A DNA stretch of 64,000 nt from Aerococcaceae bacterium (GCA_030525795.1 JAUNEB010000001.1:92565-156564), one strand, 5' to 3'; positions 46,026 through 55,890 are shown, counted from the stretch's first letter. Notes: generated by a model from the sequence alone, not told the origin. A program made the numbers and translations.

Positions 46026-47177
46026 ATGAAAAAAGCACTGATCGTCGCGTCTGTCGCGTCAATGATTGAACAATTTAATTTGAATAACATTGAGTTGTTG
46101 CAACAGTTAGGCTACGAAGTACATGTCGCAACGAATTTTGTTGCGCCCGGCAATATTTCTGCCCAAAAAGCGCACGAATTGGCAAAAAGCCTTGAACAAC
46201 AAGGTGTTTTTTGTCATGAAATCAGTTTTCATCGCAGTCCATTCCGATGGCAAAACTTGCAAGCATTCAAACAGTTGAATGCCTTAGTAAAAAAAGAACA
46301 ATTTACGTTAATTCATAGCCACTCGCCGATTGGCGGCATTTTGGCACGCATCGTAGGTAAACTAAATAAAGTACCGCGCAATGTGTATACCGCGCACGGA
46401 TTCCATTTTTTCAAAGGGGCTCCGTTAGTGAATTGGCTCGTATATTATCCGATTGAATGGTGCATGTCTTGGTTGACGGATGAACTGATAACTATTAACC
46501 AAGAAGATTATCAACGTGCCCAACAACATTTTAAGGTGAAAAAAATATTCAAAATTGCTGGCGTAGGCGTCGATACACAAGCAATCGCATCACAAAAAAG
46601 ACACCGCGAAACATTGAGAGCGGCGTTTGGCATTCGCGATGATGAAGTAGTCTTATTATCTGTGGGCGAATTGAATCACAACAAAAATCATTTGACAATT
46701 ATTAAAGCATTGCAACAACTAAACCACTCGGCAATTAAATATTTTATTGTGGGAATGGGATCGAATCAGTCTGTGTTGGAAGAGTACATTGAACAAAATG
46801 GCTTAACAGAACAAGTTGTATTGTTAGGTTATCGCACAGACGTTGCGCAATTATATGGAATGGCAGACATATTCTGTTTTCCTTCTCAGCGAGAAGGTCT
46901 TGGATTGGCGGCTATTGAAGCAATGGCAAGCGGATTACCGTTATTAACGTCCAATGTGCATGGTATTAATGATTATTCGCAATCGGGAATAACGGGTTAT
47001 ACGTATTCGCCGATGGATAGCCAAGGCTTTGCTAGTGGAATTACGCAATTATTGGACGACAAGCAACGCCTTACAATGGGGAAATACAATGCGGAATTAG
47101 CTAAACAATACGATAAATCTGTCGTTAATGCGAGTATGTATGCCATTTATCAAGGAGAAAATGCCCCCACGGCATAA
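46026..47177 (+). CDS. Glycosyltransferase family 4, EpsD-like
   Basis: The 383-residue protein has the GT-B fold of family 4: N-terminal KALIVASVASMIEQFNLNNIELLQQLGYEVHVATNF, and the donor-site motif PSQREGLGLAAIEAMASGLPLLTSN (E-x7-E). EpsD-like transferases typically add the second sugar of the repeat unit. It follows the epimerase with 4 bases between. Confidence 0.9.
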   Translation: MKKALIVASVASMIEQFNLNNIELLQQLGYEVHVATNFVAPGNISAQKAHELAKSLEQQGVFCHEISFHRSPFRWQNLQAFKQLNALVKKEQFTLIHSHSPIGGILARIVGKLNKVPRNVYTAHGFHFFKGAPLVNWLVYYPIEWCMSWLTDELITINQEDYQRAQQHFKVKKIFKIAGVGVDTQAIASQKRHRETLRAAFGIRDDEVVLLSVGELNHNKNHLTIIKALQQLNHSAIKYFIVGMGSNQSVLEEYIEQNGLTEQVVLLGYRTDVAQLYGMADIFCFPSQREGLGLAAIEAMASGLPLLTSNVHGINDYSQSGITGYTYSPMDSQGFASGITQLLDDKQRLTMGKYNAELAKQYDKSVVNASMYAIYQGENAPTA

Positions 47178-47195
47178 AAAGTGAAAGGAACAAGT

Positions 47196-48626
47196 ATGAT
47201 GACACGCTGCTTAGAAAATTTGAAAAAGCAAGAACAATATCTGTTAATTGCAATGGCAGTCAATTTGCCTTTGATGGCGATTTATACACTTTTTTGGCGA
47301 GAAGCTAGCATTAAAGTATTAATTGTCCATACGGCGATTGTTTTTGCGATGCAACTTTATTTTTTAGCAAAACGTTATCAGTCGTTCTTTTCTCCAATGT
47401 TGTTATTCTTAGTTTCATTTTACATCTTTCAAAATGGGCAACTGTTACTATACGCACTGAATATTCCTTTTTATGATTATTATATTAGTTTGGTGGACGA
47501 CAACTTTTTATCAGTTGTAATGTTTTCATCGTACAGTAATTTGATAGCAGGATTTGCTGCAATGTGTATTGACTTAATACCAACAAAATTACCGAAGTTT
47601 TGGCGTTATCCAACGCATCATCATGAATCGAATATTAAGTACAATGCTTTGCTAGGTGTCTTGGGGACAGGGTTTGTTGCGTTTGTACTAATTATTTTGA
47701 AGTTAGTGTATGTAATGATGCAAGGCTATACGGGTGTTCGTCTTTTTGAAGGAAGCATTCCGTCAATCATTATATTGATTGAATTCTTTTATTTTCCATT
47801 TTCGTTGATGGTATTGATTTATGAAAAACGTCCTACAAACATTAGAAAAATGGTTAAATATGCCGCGATTGCGTGGTCGTTATTGACAGCGATAACGGGG
47901 GACCGAACGACAGGGATTGCAGGCTTTTTAGTGATTAGTTTGCTGGAGTTCAAAGTGTATCAATCGCCTAAAGCTAAATGGGGCAACTTACGCCTAGTAG
48001 GTGTAGGAGTATTTTTGATGATAATGACTCAAGTGGCATTGGCCATTCGTACGCAAGTGTCGTTATGGAGTGCATTTTTTGGAGAACATTCTATTTTTAT
48101 AGCGTTTTTTAGCGAGTTAGGCTTTAGTTGGTTTCCGTTGTTTGCAATGATGCAAATTGTACCGCACGTTGAGGCGTATCAATTTGGGTCTACTTATCTT
48201 TCTTCTTTAATCGGAGGCTTTTTCCCGTCGTCGTTAGATATATTACATTTGTTTGATTCTGTTAAAGCAAATGCGCTTATTTTTGAAAAATGGTATGAAC
48301 AACATTTTACGCAGTTTGATTTTGGATTAGGATTTTCATTGAATGCGGAAGCGTATATCAACTTTGGCTCTGCAGGATTAGTGGCGATTTTTGTCGTCGT
48401 AGGCATTGTGGCACACTTTTTAGGCAGAAAAATTCATGCAAATAGCAATCCGTGGAAGATTTATCAAGTGTTAGTATTGCTTTACTTCTGGTTTACATTG
48501 CCGCGGCGCTCATCTTATTATATATGGAACGCGATTTTTTACAGTGTGATTATGATGCGTATTTACGTTCAACACATTAATATTAAAAAAATAATCGCAT
48601 TAGGAGTACAAAAATGGCGCAAGTAA
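47196..48626 (+). CDS. Oligosaccharide repeat-unit polymerase, Wzy-like
   Basis: The 476-residue protein is highly hydrophobic with about 11-12 membrane helices and a large loop near residues 330-390 (HLFDSVKANALIFEKWYEQHFTQFDFGLGFSLNAEAYINFG), features of the O-antigen/EPS polymerase group. The segment GDRTTGIAGFLVISLLEFK is typical of the O-antigen_polysaccharide polymerase type. ATG 47196 has GAAAGGA upstream; GTG 47181 is less likely. It overlaps the flippase gene by 13 bases. Confidence 0.82.
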   Translation: MMTRCLENLKKQEQYLLIAMAVNLPLMAIYTLFWREASIKVLIVHTAIVFAMQLYFLAKRYQSFFSPMLLFLVSFYIFQNGQLLLYALNIPFYDYYISLVDDNFLSVVMFSSYSNLIAGFAAMCIDLIPTKLPKFWRYPTHHHESNIKYNALLGVLGTGFVAFVLIILKLVYVMMQGYTGVRLFEGSIPSIIILIEFFYFPFSLMVLIYEKRPTNIRKMVKYAAIAWSLLTAITGDRTTGIAGFLVISLLEFKVYQSPKAKWGNLRLVGVGVFLMIMTQVALAIRTQVSLWSAFFGEHSIFIAFFSELGFSWFPLFAMMQIVPHVEAYQFGSTYLSSLIGGFFPSSLDILHLFDSVKANALIFEKWYEQHFTQFDFGLGFSLNAEAYINFGSAGLVAIFVVVGIVAHFLGRKIHANSNPWKIYQVLVLLYFWFTLPRRSSYYIWNAIFYSVIMMRIYVQHINIKKIIALGVQKWRK

Positions 48627-50158
48627 CTTCAAGAACACGTAATTCAATTACGAACAGTTTATTTGGAATTGTGGCGGCTTTAATTTCTGTCATGCTAAAT
48701 TTTGGCGTGCGCTATGTGCTCATCAAAACATTAGGGGAAGAAATTAACGGGTTGCATAATTTGTTTCAAAGTATTACCAACGTGTTGCTTCTGATGGAAT
48801 TAGGAATCGGTTCGGCGATGATTATTCATTTGTATGAGCCTATTCAACACGAAAATCATGCGATGATTGCGGGGATTTTGAAGTTTTATCAACAAGTTTA
48901 CCGCTATATAGCGGTTGCTTTTTTCCTATTATCTTTATTATTATCGGTATTTTTCTTGCAAGATTTGGTGCATTCGTCGATTGATTTATCGCGGGTGCGT
49001 TTGTATTTCTTATTATTTACGTTGTCTTTTGTATTGAATTATTTGACGAATTACAAGCGAAGCATTTTGTTTGCTGAACAAAAAAATCGTGTGAGTATTT
49101 TGTTTTCGTCTGCAGCTGAAATTACGTTTAGAAGTATCCAAATTGTGACGTTATTTGTATGGCAGCAGTACGTGTTATTTTTAGTGTTGACTATTTTGGA
49201 AAAATTAGTGAGCAATTACTTATGCAATCGTTATATTGATCGGCATTATCCGTATTTGAAAAATAATCGGGAACGATTGTCAGATGCGAAGCGACGCAGT
49301 ATTTTTACAACAGTCAAATCATTGATGCTGAATAATGTGGCGAGTACGGTGCAACAGTCAGCGAGAAGTTTGCTCATTAGTATGTTGCTCGGCAATGTCA
49401 GCATTGTTGGATACTACGGGAATTATCAGCTTATTATGAGCGTTGTAGAATTGATTTATAGTCAATTTGGCGGAGCTTTAACCTCGAGTTTTGGTAATCT
49501 CGCCATCGAAAAAGACACAACACGTATGCAAGCAGCGTATAAAAAATCGGCATTTTTATTGAATTGGATCGCAGCTATTTTTTGCGCGGGGTTTTTAGTG
49601 TGTGTGCAAGATTTTATCCAGTTAATTTTTGGTGCGAGCTTTTTGATTAATTGGATGAGCGTTTGGGTGCTAGGGATATCTTTAATGGTTTATTTAGTGA
49701 ATATTCCGATTATTTCAATCCAAAATGCGATGGGATTACATCATTTAGATGCTTACTATATGTTATTTCAAGCTGTCCTGGCGATTGGATTAGGTTATTT
49801 TGGTGGATTGACGTATGGGATGACGGGAATTTTTGTAGGGATGCTCATTCCGATGATTGTATTTACTTCTATTCGCAAAGGCATTGTCGTAACGCAACAC
49901 GCATTGAAAATGCCTATAAAAACCTATTTGTCTTTCATTGCATATGAATGGCTCAAAATGATTGCCGTATCAATCGTTGCGCTAGGGACGGTGCATGGAT
50001 TAGCATTGCCATTATCATTTGGGACATTGCTAATTAAAGCGGGAATAGTTTTAGTGATTGGAGTAGTAGTGCCAGTGCTATTGTCGTTTAAGCAAGCGGA
50101 GTTTAGATATGCTGTATCGTTAGTGAAAACAATCTTGAAGCGAAAGTTAACGAGATAA
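48614..50158 (+). CDS. Lipid-linked oligosaccharide flippase, Wzx-like
   Basis: The 514-residue protein has about 12-14 membrane helices and the MOP-superfamily start TRNSITNSLFGIVAALISVMLNFGVRYVLIKTLGEEINGLHNLF. It should flip undecaprenyl-linked repeat units to the outer face, before Wzy polymerises them. Directly following the polymerase, it supports a Wzx/Wzy-dependent pathway. TTAGGAG precedes the ATG. Confidence 0.9.
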   Translation: MAQVTSRTRNSITNSLFGIVAALISVMLNFGVRYVLIKTLGEEINGLHNLFQSITNVLLLMELGIGSAMIIHLYEPIQHENHAMIAGILKFYQQVYRYIAVAFFLLSLLLSVFFLQDLVHSSIDLSRVRLYFLLFTLSFVLNYLTNYKRSILFAEQKNRVSILFSSAAEITFRSIQIVTLFVWQQYVLFLVLTILEKLVSNYLCNRYIDRHYPYLKNNRERLSDAKRRSIFTTVKSLMLNNVASTVQQSARSLLISMLLGNVSIVGYYGNYQLIMSVVELIYSQFGGALTSSFGNLAIEKDTTRMQAAYKKSAFLLNWIAAIFCAGFLVCVQDFIQLIFGASFLINWMSVWVLGISLMVYLVNIPIISIQNAMGLHHLDAYYMLFQAVLAIGLGYFGGLTYGMTGIFVGMLIPMIVFTSIRKGIVVTQHALKMPIKTYLSFIAYEWLKMIAVSIVALGTVHGLALPLSFGTLLIKAGIVLVIGVVVPVLLSFKQAEFRYAVSLVKTILKRKLTR

Positions 50159-50170
50159 GGGAGTGACTGT

Positions 50171-51223
50171 ATGAAAATCATTACATGCGCAAGTTTTTAT
50201 GGGAGCGGATCAAGTGCGCTGACGGACTTGATTGCTGAATATGATATCGTCAAAGATTTGACCGATTATGAGTTCCGTTTTTTGCATGACATGGATGGGA
50301 TTTCGGACTTAGAATTCCAGTTGTGCGAATGTCATAATCGACATAATTCTGGGCATGCTCTGAAAAGGTTCAAACGTTTTGTAGATTATCATTCGGGCAA
50401 TGGCTTAGTGAAACGTTACGAACCTTATTTTAACGGGCAATACAAACAAATTTCATATGATTACATTCAACGATTGACAGATTTCAAGTTCAAAGGTTGG
50501 TGGTTTTATGATTTATATGACAAAGGCGAAACGTATTATTATGTCATGCAAGGCTTGAATAAAGTATTGACGAAACTTTCTTCAGGTAAAATCAAATTAT
50601 TTAAGAATGAAGAAACCTATTGTAGTCATCCAACGCAGGAACGCTTTTTGGCAGAAACACAGCGCTATGTGTCGCAGTTGTTGCAAGCGGCCAATCCAGA
50701 AAATTTACCTTATCTTGAAATTGATCAACTATTACCGTCGCAAAATATCGGACGCATATTGCGCTATATTCAAGAACCGATTGAGGTATTCGTAGTGGAC
50801 CGCGATCCGCGTGATATTTATTTGCTAGAAAAATTGTATTGGAAAGGGTCTGTTTGCCCAACGGATGATGTCCAAACATTTTGTGAGTGGTTTTTATATA
50901 CACGACATAGCGGAAGTGAACCTGTTGTAGCGCGCGATAATGTCACAGCGATTCGCTTTGAAGATTTAATTTATCGCTATGATGAAATGGTTGCGCAAAT
51001 TGAAGCAAAAACCGGCTTATTAGCTAGCCAGCATACGAAAACATTTGCGAAATTCAATCCAAAACGTTCCGTTCATAACACACAACTTTGGAAAAAACAT
51101 CCGGAATTACAAGCCGATATTCAAGTGATTGAATCGCGCTTGCAGGAATATTTGTATCCGTTTGAACAGTTTTCAATCGAAACAGTTCAAGGCGTTGAAA
51201 GCGAAGATAACACTGCATTTTAG
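50171..51223 (+). CDS. Sulfotransferase-like protein
   Basis: The 350-residue protein begins KIITCASFYGSGSSALTDLIAEY, resembling the 5'-phosphosulfate loop of PAPS-dependent sulfotransferases (G-x-G-x-[ST]), and contains EVFVVDRDPRDIYLLEKLYW, resembling the 3'-phosphate loop (R-D-P-R-D). The C-terminal NTQLWKKHPELQADIQVIESRLQEYLYPF also fits the family's closing helices. It lies inside the polysaccharide operon, so a glycan is the likely acceptor. Direct sulfation is inferred; a nucleotide-binding relative with another role is possible. Confidence 0.65.
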   Translation: MKIITCASFYGSGSSALTDLIAEYDIVKDLTDYEFRFLHDMDGISDLEFQLCECHNRHNSGHALKRFKRFVDYHSGNGLVKRYEPYFNGQYKQISYDYIQRLTDFKFKGWWFYDLYDKGETYYYVMQGLNKVLTKLSSGKIKLFKNEETYCSHPTQERFLAETQRYVSQLLQAANPENLPYLEIDQLLPSQNIGRILRYIQEPIEVFVVDRDPRDIYLLEKLYWKGSVCPTDDVQTFCEWFLYTRHSGSEPVVARDNVTAIRFEDLIYRYDEMVAQIEAKTGLLASQHTKTFAKFNPKRSVHNTQLWKKHPELQADIQVIESRLQEYLYPFEQFSIETVQGVESEDNTAF

Positions 51224-51235
51224 GAGGAAACAATC

Positions 51236-52315
51236 ATGAAAAAAATCTGTTTTGCCTTCAATAATTTGCAATTTTCGGATGGCATTTCACGTTCAGTCAT
51301 TGGCATTGCAAACGCCTTGGCATTGAGAAATGATGTTGAAGTCACGTTGCGTCCGCTATTTATTTGTGACAAGTCTGTCTTGCCTTTGTTATCTGAAAAA
51401 ATCAAAGTCAAACCCTTATTCCGTTTTTACTTTCGGGGGTTGAGTCAACTAATTTATCGTTTACCAAAACGTCTGTTATATCGTATGATTTTTAAGGAAT
51501 CGTATGATATTGAAGTAGGGTTTCAATATTTTATTGCGACAAAAGCTGTTGCGTCAAGCGATCGACAAGCTAAACATTATATTTGGATGCACGGTTATGA
51601 CGAAGGCCTGTTGATGAAAGAACACTATTTGAAAGCCGATAAAGTTATGTGCGTGTCCAAGTATAATGCCAATCGCTTAACACACAAACTTGAAGGTCGA
51701 GTGCCTGTTCAAGTGTGCTATAACCCCATTGACGACGAAAGTATTCGCCAGCAAGCTGCTCAACAGCCGCCAATGAAGCGCCCAGAAGTTCCTCTATTGG
51801 TGACGGTAGGTCGTTTGAGCCCCGAAAAAGGTTTTGTAAGGCTGATTAAGGTGCTGGCGCGCCTACGCCAAGAAAAATATGCGTTTCATTTATGGTTAAT
51901 TGGCAACGGTCCTGAACGGGAACATTTGGAAGCATTGATTCAAGAAGGAGCGCTAACCGAGAATGTTACATTGCTCGGGGAACAATCGAACCCACATCAA
52001 TATACGGCTCAAGCAGATATCTTTGTGTGTGCTTCTTTTGCGGAAGGGTACAGTACGGCGTGTTGTGAAGCATCTATTCTTGGAGTTCCGGTCATTTCTA
52101 CGGATGTTAGCGGTGCGCGAGAAATTATTGCCGATGCTCAAGCGGGGCTTGTCGTTGATCTAGACGATGATAGCTTGTATGATGGTTTGAAACGCGTACT
52201 CAATACGCCTGAATTAATTACACAATGGAAACATACGTTGCAAGCGAGTCGCCAAAATTTTTATTACGAAAACCGAATTGCTCAATTATATCAAGTGTTG
52301 GAATTGGAGGAGTAA
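51236..52315 (+). CDS. Glycosyltransferase family 4
   Basis: The 359-residue GT-B protein has LLVTVGRLSPEKGFVRLIKVLARL, LWLIGNGPEREHLEALIQE and the donor motif ASFAEGYSTACCEASILGVPVISTDVSGAREII. Two Cys replace the common [LM] residues in the E-x7-E motif (EGYSTACCEAS), still keeping both Glu. It adds a sugar of the repeat unit; donor unknown. AGGAGG precedes the ATG. Confidence 0.9.
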   Translation: MKKICFAFNNLQFSDGISRSVIGIANALALRNDVEVTLRPLFICDKSVLPLLSEKIKVKPLFRFYFRGLSQLIYRLPKRLLYRMIFKESYDIEVGFQYFIATKAVASSDRQAKHYIWMHGYDEGLLMKEHYLKADKVMCVSKYNANRLTHKLEGRVPVQVCYNPIDDESIRQQAAQQPPMKRPEVPLLVTVGRLSPEKGFVRLIKVLARLRQEKYAFHLWLIGNGPEREHLEALIQEGALTENVTLLGEQSNPHQYTAQADIFVCASFAEGYSTACCEASILGVPVISTDVSGAREIIADAQAGLVVDLDDDSLYDGLKRVLNTPELITQWKHTLQASRQNFYYENRIAQLYQVLELEE

Positions 52316-52318
52316 GCG

Positions 52319-53335
52319 ATGAATCAGCAACCTTTTTTTAGTGTGTGTGTGCCAGTATATAATGCGGAATCCTATTTGGTGCAATGTTTGCAGTCGATTT
52401 TGGCGCAAAGTTATACGAACTTCGAAGTGATTGTCGTAAATGATGGCTCAACAGACCAAAGCCAAGTGTTAATCGAGCAATTTATTCAAAAAGATCGTCG
52501 ATTTAAAGTTTATATTCAAGAAAATAGAGGATTATTTGCCACAAGAGCCAGTGCTTTAGAAAAAGCGCAAGGAACCTATATTGTGTGGCTGGATGCGGAC
52601 GATTATTTGGAGAACACTGCCTTGCAAACGTTAGAAGCATTGATTCAGCAACATTTAGTAGATATGGTAATCTATAATCATTTTGAATTGTTTACAGATG
52701 GTTCTCGTGTTGAAGGGAAAGCCATTTTTGAAAATGAGACAGTTTTCTCGACGGATAAAACAGAACTATTCAAAGAATTCATGTTAACTTCCAATATTAC
52801 ATCTATTTGGCGCAAAGCAATTAAACGAGAATTGTTCCAACTGGATGCCGTTAAGCAATTTTCCAAAGTGACAATGGGAGAAGATTGGATATGGTCTTAT
52901 TATCCGATGACGACAGCAGAGCACATTGTTTATACGAGTAAACCGTTGATTAACTATCGGATTTTGCCGACGAGCTTAACTAGTCAATATGATACAAAAC
53001 TTTATCAAACATTGGGCTCCATTCATCAGTTGAATATGGAGTGGTTAACGCACTCGTCACAATCAAGCTTATCGCGCGAGCAAATTGAACTCAAATATTT
53101 GAAAGATATGGCAAAAACGCTTGCTTATATTCCAGGGAAAGTGACGAATAAATCAGCTTATTTGCAAATGTTGAAAGATATTCGTACAAACAGTAGCCTC
53201 AAAATGTTATACGAGCGTTATCGTTCTCAATTATCAATGCTGTATCGCTTGCCATTTTATCTTTTGTATCGACAACATGACGGCTTGCTCTTGCAATTAA
53301 AGCACTTATTTGCTAAACTGAGAAAAAGAAAGTAA
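52319..53335 (+). CDS. Glycosyltransferase family 2
   Basis: The 338-residue GT-A protein starts FFSVCVPVYNAESYLVQCLQSILAQSYTNFEVIVVNDGSTDQS and has the metal-binding VWLDADDYLEN (D-x-D). C-terminal sequence is basic and helical (RYRSQLSMLYRLPFYLLYRQHDG), which may touch the membrane. It is the last gene before a short terminator and the phosphocholine module. Confidence 0.92.
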   Translation: MNQQPFFSVCVPVYNAESYLVQCLQSILAQSYTNFEVIVVNDGSTDQSQVLIEQFIQKDRRFKVYIQENRGLFATRASALEKAQGTYIVWLDADDYLENTALQTLEALIQQHLVDMVIYNHFELFTDGSRVEGKAIFENETVFSTDKTELFKEFMLTSNITSIWRKAIKRELFQLDAVKQFSKVTMGEDWIWSYYPMTTAEHIVYTSKPLINYRILPTSLTSQYDTKLYQTLGSIHQLNMEWLTHSSQSSLSREQIELKYLKDMAKTLAYIPGKVTNKSAYLQMLKDIRTNSSLKMLYERYRSQLSMLYRLPFYLLYRQHDGLLLQLKHLFAKLRKRK

Positions 53336-53360
53336 TCCAGTTTATCTGGATTTTCTTTTT
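53334..53360 (+). terminator. Short terminator between glycan and lic-like genes
   Basis: Seven-base arms AATCCAG and CTGGATT with a 5-base loop and a T-rich tail. The stem is weak, so partial read-through into the next module is likely. Confidence 0.55.
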
Positions 53361-53396
53361 AGCAAATTGTTCAAAAAAAAGAGAGGTGAAGATTTT

Positions 53397-55184
53397 TTGA
53401 ACACTCAAAATTATAATGTGCTTTTATCTTTAGCACAAAACCCTTATATCAACCAACGAGAATTGGCAGAGCGGTTAGATTATTCATTAGGAATGGTCAA
53501 TCAAGCGTTGAAAGATTTAGTTGCCAGAGCATATTTAGATGCACAAATGCAGCTCACATCAAAAGCGCAAGCATTATTGAAACAACATAAGCCACAAAGA
53601 GCCGTTATTTTGGCTGCGGGGTTCGGTACGCGCATGGTTCCGATTAACTTGGACACACCAAAAGCGTTGCTAGAAGTCAACGGAGAGACATTGATTGAGC
53701 GTTTGATTAAACAATTGCATGAAGTCGGCATTGAGGAGATTGATATTGTTGTCGGTTTTATGAAAGAAAAGTTTCAATATTTAATTGACCAATATGGAGT
53801 CAATTTAGTCGTCAATGTGCATTATATTACAACAAATAATTTATATTCTTTAGCGTTAGTTCGCCAAAAGCTCAACAACGCGTATATTGTTCCGTCGGAT
53901 ATATGGTGCGCCAAAAATCCATTTAATCACCAAGAAATTTATTCGTGGTATATGGTGAGTGACCAGAAAACAAAGGAAAGTAATGTCAAAGTTACGAAGC
54001 AGCAACATTTAGTTAAAGTAAGCGCAAATGCGTTAGGAAATCGCATGATTGGGATTGCTTATTTAACAGAAACGCATGCCCAAAGAATAGAGCATTTGTT
54101 ACAGCGTGCAAGCTCAATGATGCAGTACGAACAAGCTTTTTGGGAGGCGTTGTTACTAGAATCAGTAGATAAAACGGCACCTTTTTATGCGCGAGTGGTG
54201 CAAGATAATCAAGTGGTTGAAATCAATACGTATGAAGATTTGCGCGAACTTGATGATGCGTCTGTTCATCTCCAAGCACAAGCCATTGAGTTAATTGCTC
54301 AACATTTAGAGGTTTCCACTGATGATATTACCGATATTACTGTCCTCAAAAAAGGAATGACGAATCGCTCGTTTTATTTTACTTGTTTGGGAAATCAATA
54401 TATCATGCGGATTCCTGGCGAAGGAACCGAGCAATTGCTAAATCGTTATCAAGAAGCGCATGTTTATCGGGCGCTGGCAGCATATGATATTTGTGATCCT
54501 GTATTTTATATTGATGCGGAGACAGGATATAAGCTAAGTCAATATTTTCCGAATTCGCGGACAGCAGATGCAGCGAACTGGCAAGACGTAGCGGCTTGCA
54601 TGGCAAAACTCAAGTCTTTCCATGAGTTGAAATTATCGGTTCCGCATACGTTTGATTTATTTGAGCAAATGGAGTTTTATGAGCGTCTACGCGGAAAAAA
54701 TCCATCGCGATATAAAGATTACGCCCAAACAAAAGCAGCGATTTTGTCGTTAAAACCTTTTGTGGAAAGTTTCGCTACCGAAAAAGTATTGACACATATT
54801 GATGCGATTTCGGACAATTTTTTGTTTGTGACAGAGGATGAAGGACAACAATCGATTCGTCTCATTGACTGGGAGTATGCGGGAATGCAAGATCCACATG
54901 TTGATTTGGCGATGTTTGCGATTTATGCATTTTACGAACGTGAAGACATTGACCGCTTGATTGACTGTTATTTTGACGGCGAATGTTCAATCAAAATACG
55001 CCTCAAAATTTATGCGTATGTTGCAATTTGTGGCTTGTTATGGAGCAATTGGTGCGAATATAAGCACAGTTTAGGTGTTGAATTTGCAGAATATTCATTG
55101 AAGCAATACGGCTATGCCAAAACATACTACAAAATTGTACAAAAGTGTCTAGAAGAGTTAGGAGAAACAGATGAACACAATTAA
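53397..55184 (+). CDS. Winged-helix / LicC-like cytidylyltransferase / LicA-like choline kinase fusion
   Basis: The 595-residue protein has three parts. Residues 1-65 form a winged helix (ALSLAQNPYINQRELAERLDYSLG-like; SLGMVNQALKDLVARAYL). Residues about 68-290 are a nucleotidyltransferase (VILAAGFGTRMVPINLDTPKALLEVNG; NNLYSLALV), close to pneumococcal LicC, which makes CDP-choline. Residues about 300-590 are a choline-kinase fold with THIDAISDNFLF and IRLIDWEYAGMQDPHVDLA. It would turn choline into phosphocholine and CDP-choline. Start is TTG at 53397: GAGAGGTG lies 8 bases before it and no ATG fits. It overlaps the next gene by 14 bases. Confidence 0.85.
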   Translation: MNTQNYNVLLSLAQNPYINQRELAERLDYSLGMVNQALKDLVARAYLDAQMQLTSKAQALLKQHKPQRAVILAAGFGTRMVPINLDTPKALLEVNGETLIERLIKQLHEVGIEEIDIVVGFMKEKFQYLIDQYGVNLVVNVHYITTNNLYSLALVRQKLNNAYIVPSDIWCAKNPFNHQEIYSWYMVSDQKTKESNVKVTKQQHLVKVSANALGNRMIGIAYLTETHAQRIEHLLQRASSMMQYEQAFWEALLLESVDKTAPFYARVVQDNQVVEINTYEDLRELDDASVHLQAQAIELIAQHLEVSTDDITDITVLKKGMTNRSFYFTCLGNQYIMRIPGEGTEQLLNRYQEAHVYRALAAYDICDPVFYIDAETGYKLSQYFPNSRTADAANWQDVAACMAKLKSFHELKLSVPHTFDLFEQMEFYERLRGKNPSRYKDYAQTKAAILSLKPFVESFATEKVLTHIDAISDNFLFVTEDEGQQSIRLIDWEYAGMQDPHVDLAMFAIYAFYEREDIDRLIDCYFDGECSIKIRLKIYAYVAICGLLWSNWCEYKHSLGVEFAEYSLKQYGYAKTYYKIVQKCLEELGETDEHN

Positions 55185-55890
55185 ACGAGCGATTATTATG
55201 GCTGCTGGTAAAGGAACGCGCATGATGCCTTTGACGTTGGAAACACCAAAACCGTTGATTCACGTGAAAGGTGTACCGATGATCGAAACCATTATTGAAG
55301 GCTTAATGAAACATGGCATTCAAGAAATTTATGTCGTAGTGGGATATTTGAAAGACACATTCGACCCTCTTACCCAAAAATATCCAAATCTCATGTTGAT
55401 TGAGAATCCGTATTATGATACGTGTAATAATATTTCGTCGTTATACGTAGTGCGAGATTATTTGGAAGAAGCGATCATTTTGGATGGCGACCAAGTGTTA
55501 GTAGATGAAAACATTTTAGCACCGGAATTCAGTCATTCAGGCTATCATGCTGTTTGGACAGAGGAAGATACGAATGAATGGCTACTCCAAGTCGACGAGC
55601 AGCACAAGATTTATCATTGCAGTCGTACAGGTGGCAAAAATGGCTGGCAGCTATTTAGCGTATCTCGTTGGACAAAAGAAGATGGTCAGCGCCTAAAGCG
55701 ACATCTCGAAGAAGTGTTTGAACACCAACAAAAAACGGATATTTATTGGGACGATGTTGCTTTATTTTGCTACCCTGAAAGCTACCAATTAGGTATCTAT
55801 CCGATGAAAAAAGGCGCGATTATTGAGTTAGACAGCCTGGAAGAACTCAAAGCATACGACACATATTACGAGGAGGTATCTCATGCTTAA
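55171..55890 (+). CDS. Second LicC-like phospho-alcohol cytidylyltransferase
   Basis: The 239-residue nucleotidyltransferase has RAIIMAAGKGTRMMPLTLETPKPLIHVKG (nucleotide loop) and NPYYDTCNNISSLYVV, the LicC-type acceptor region. The metal-binding Asp lies in ILDGDQV. It duplicates the middle domain of the preceding fusion but is a diverged sequence, so it may act on a related substrate such as phosphoethanolamine or 2-aminoethylphosphonate. Overlaps on both sides (14 and 8 bases) show tight coupling with the fusion and the transporter. Confidence 0.8.
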   Translation: MNTIKRAIIMAAGKGTRMMPLTLETPKPLIHVKGVPMIETIIEGLMKHGIQEIYVVVGYLKDTFDPLTQKYPNLMLIENPYYDTCNNISSLYVVRDYLEEAIILDGDQVLVDENILAPEFSHSGYHAVWTEEDTNEWLLQVDEQHKIYHCSRTGGKNGWQLFSVSRWTKEDGQRLKRHLEEVFEHQQKTDIYWDDVALFCYPESYQLGIYPMKKGAIIELDSLEELKAYDTYYEEVSHA

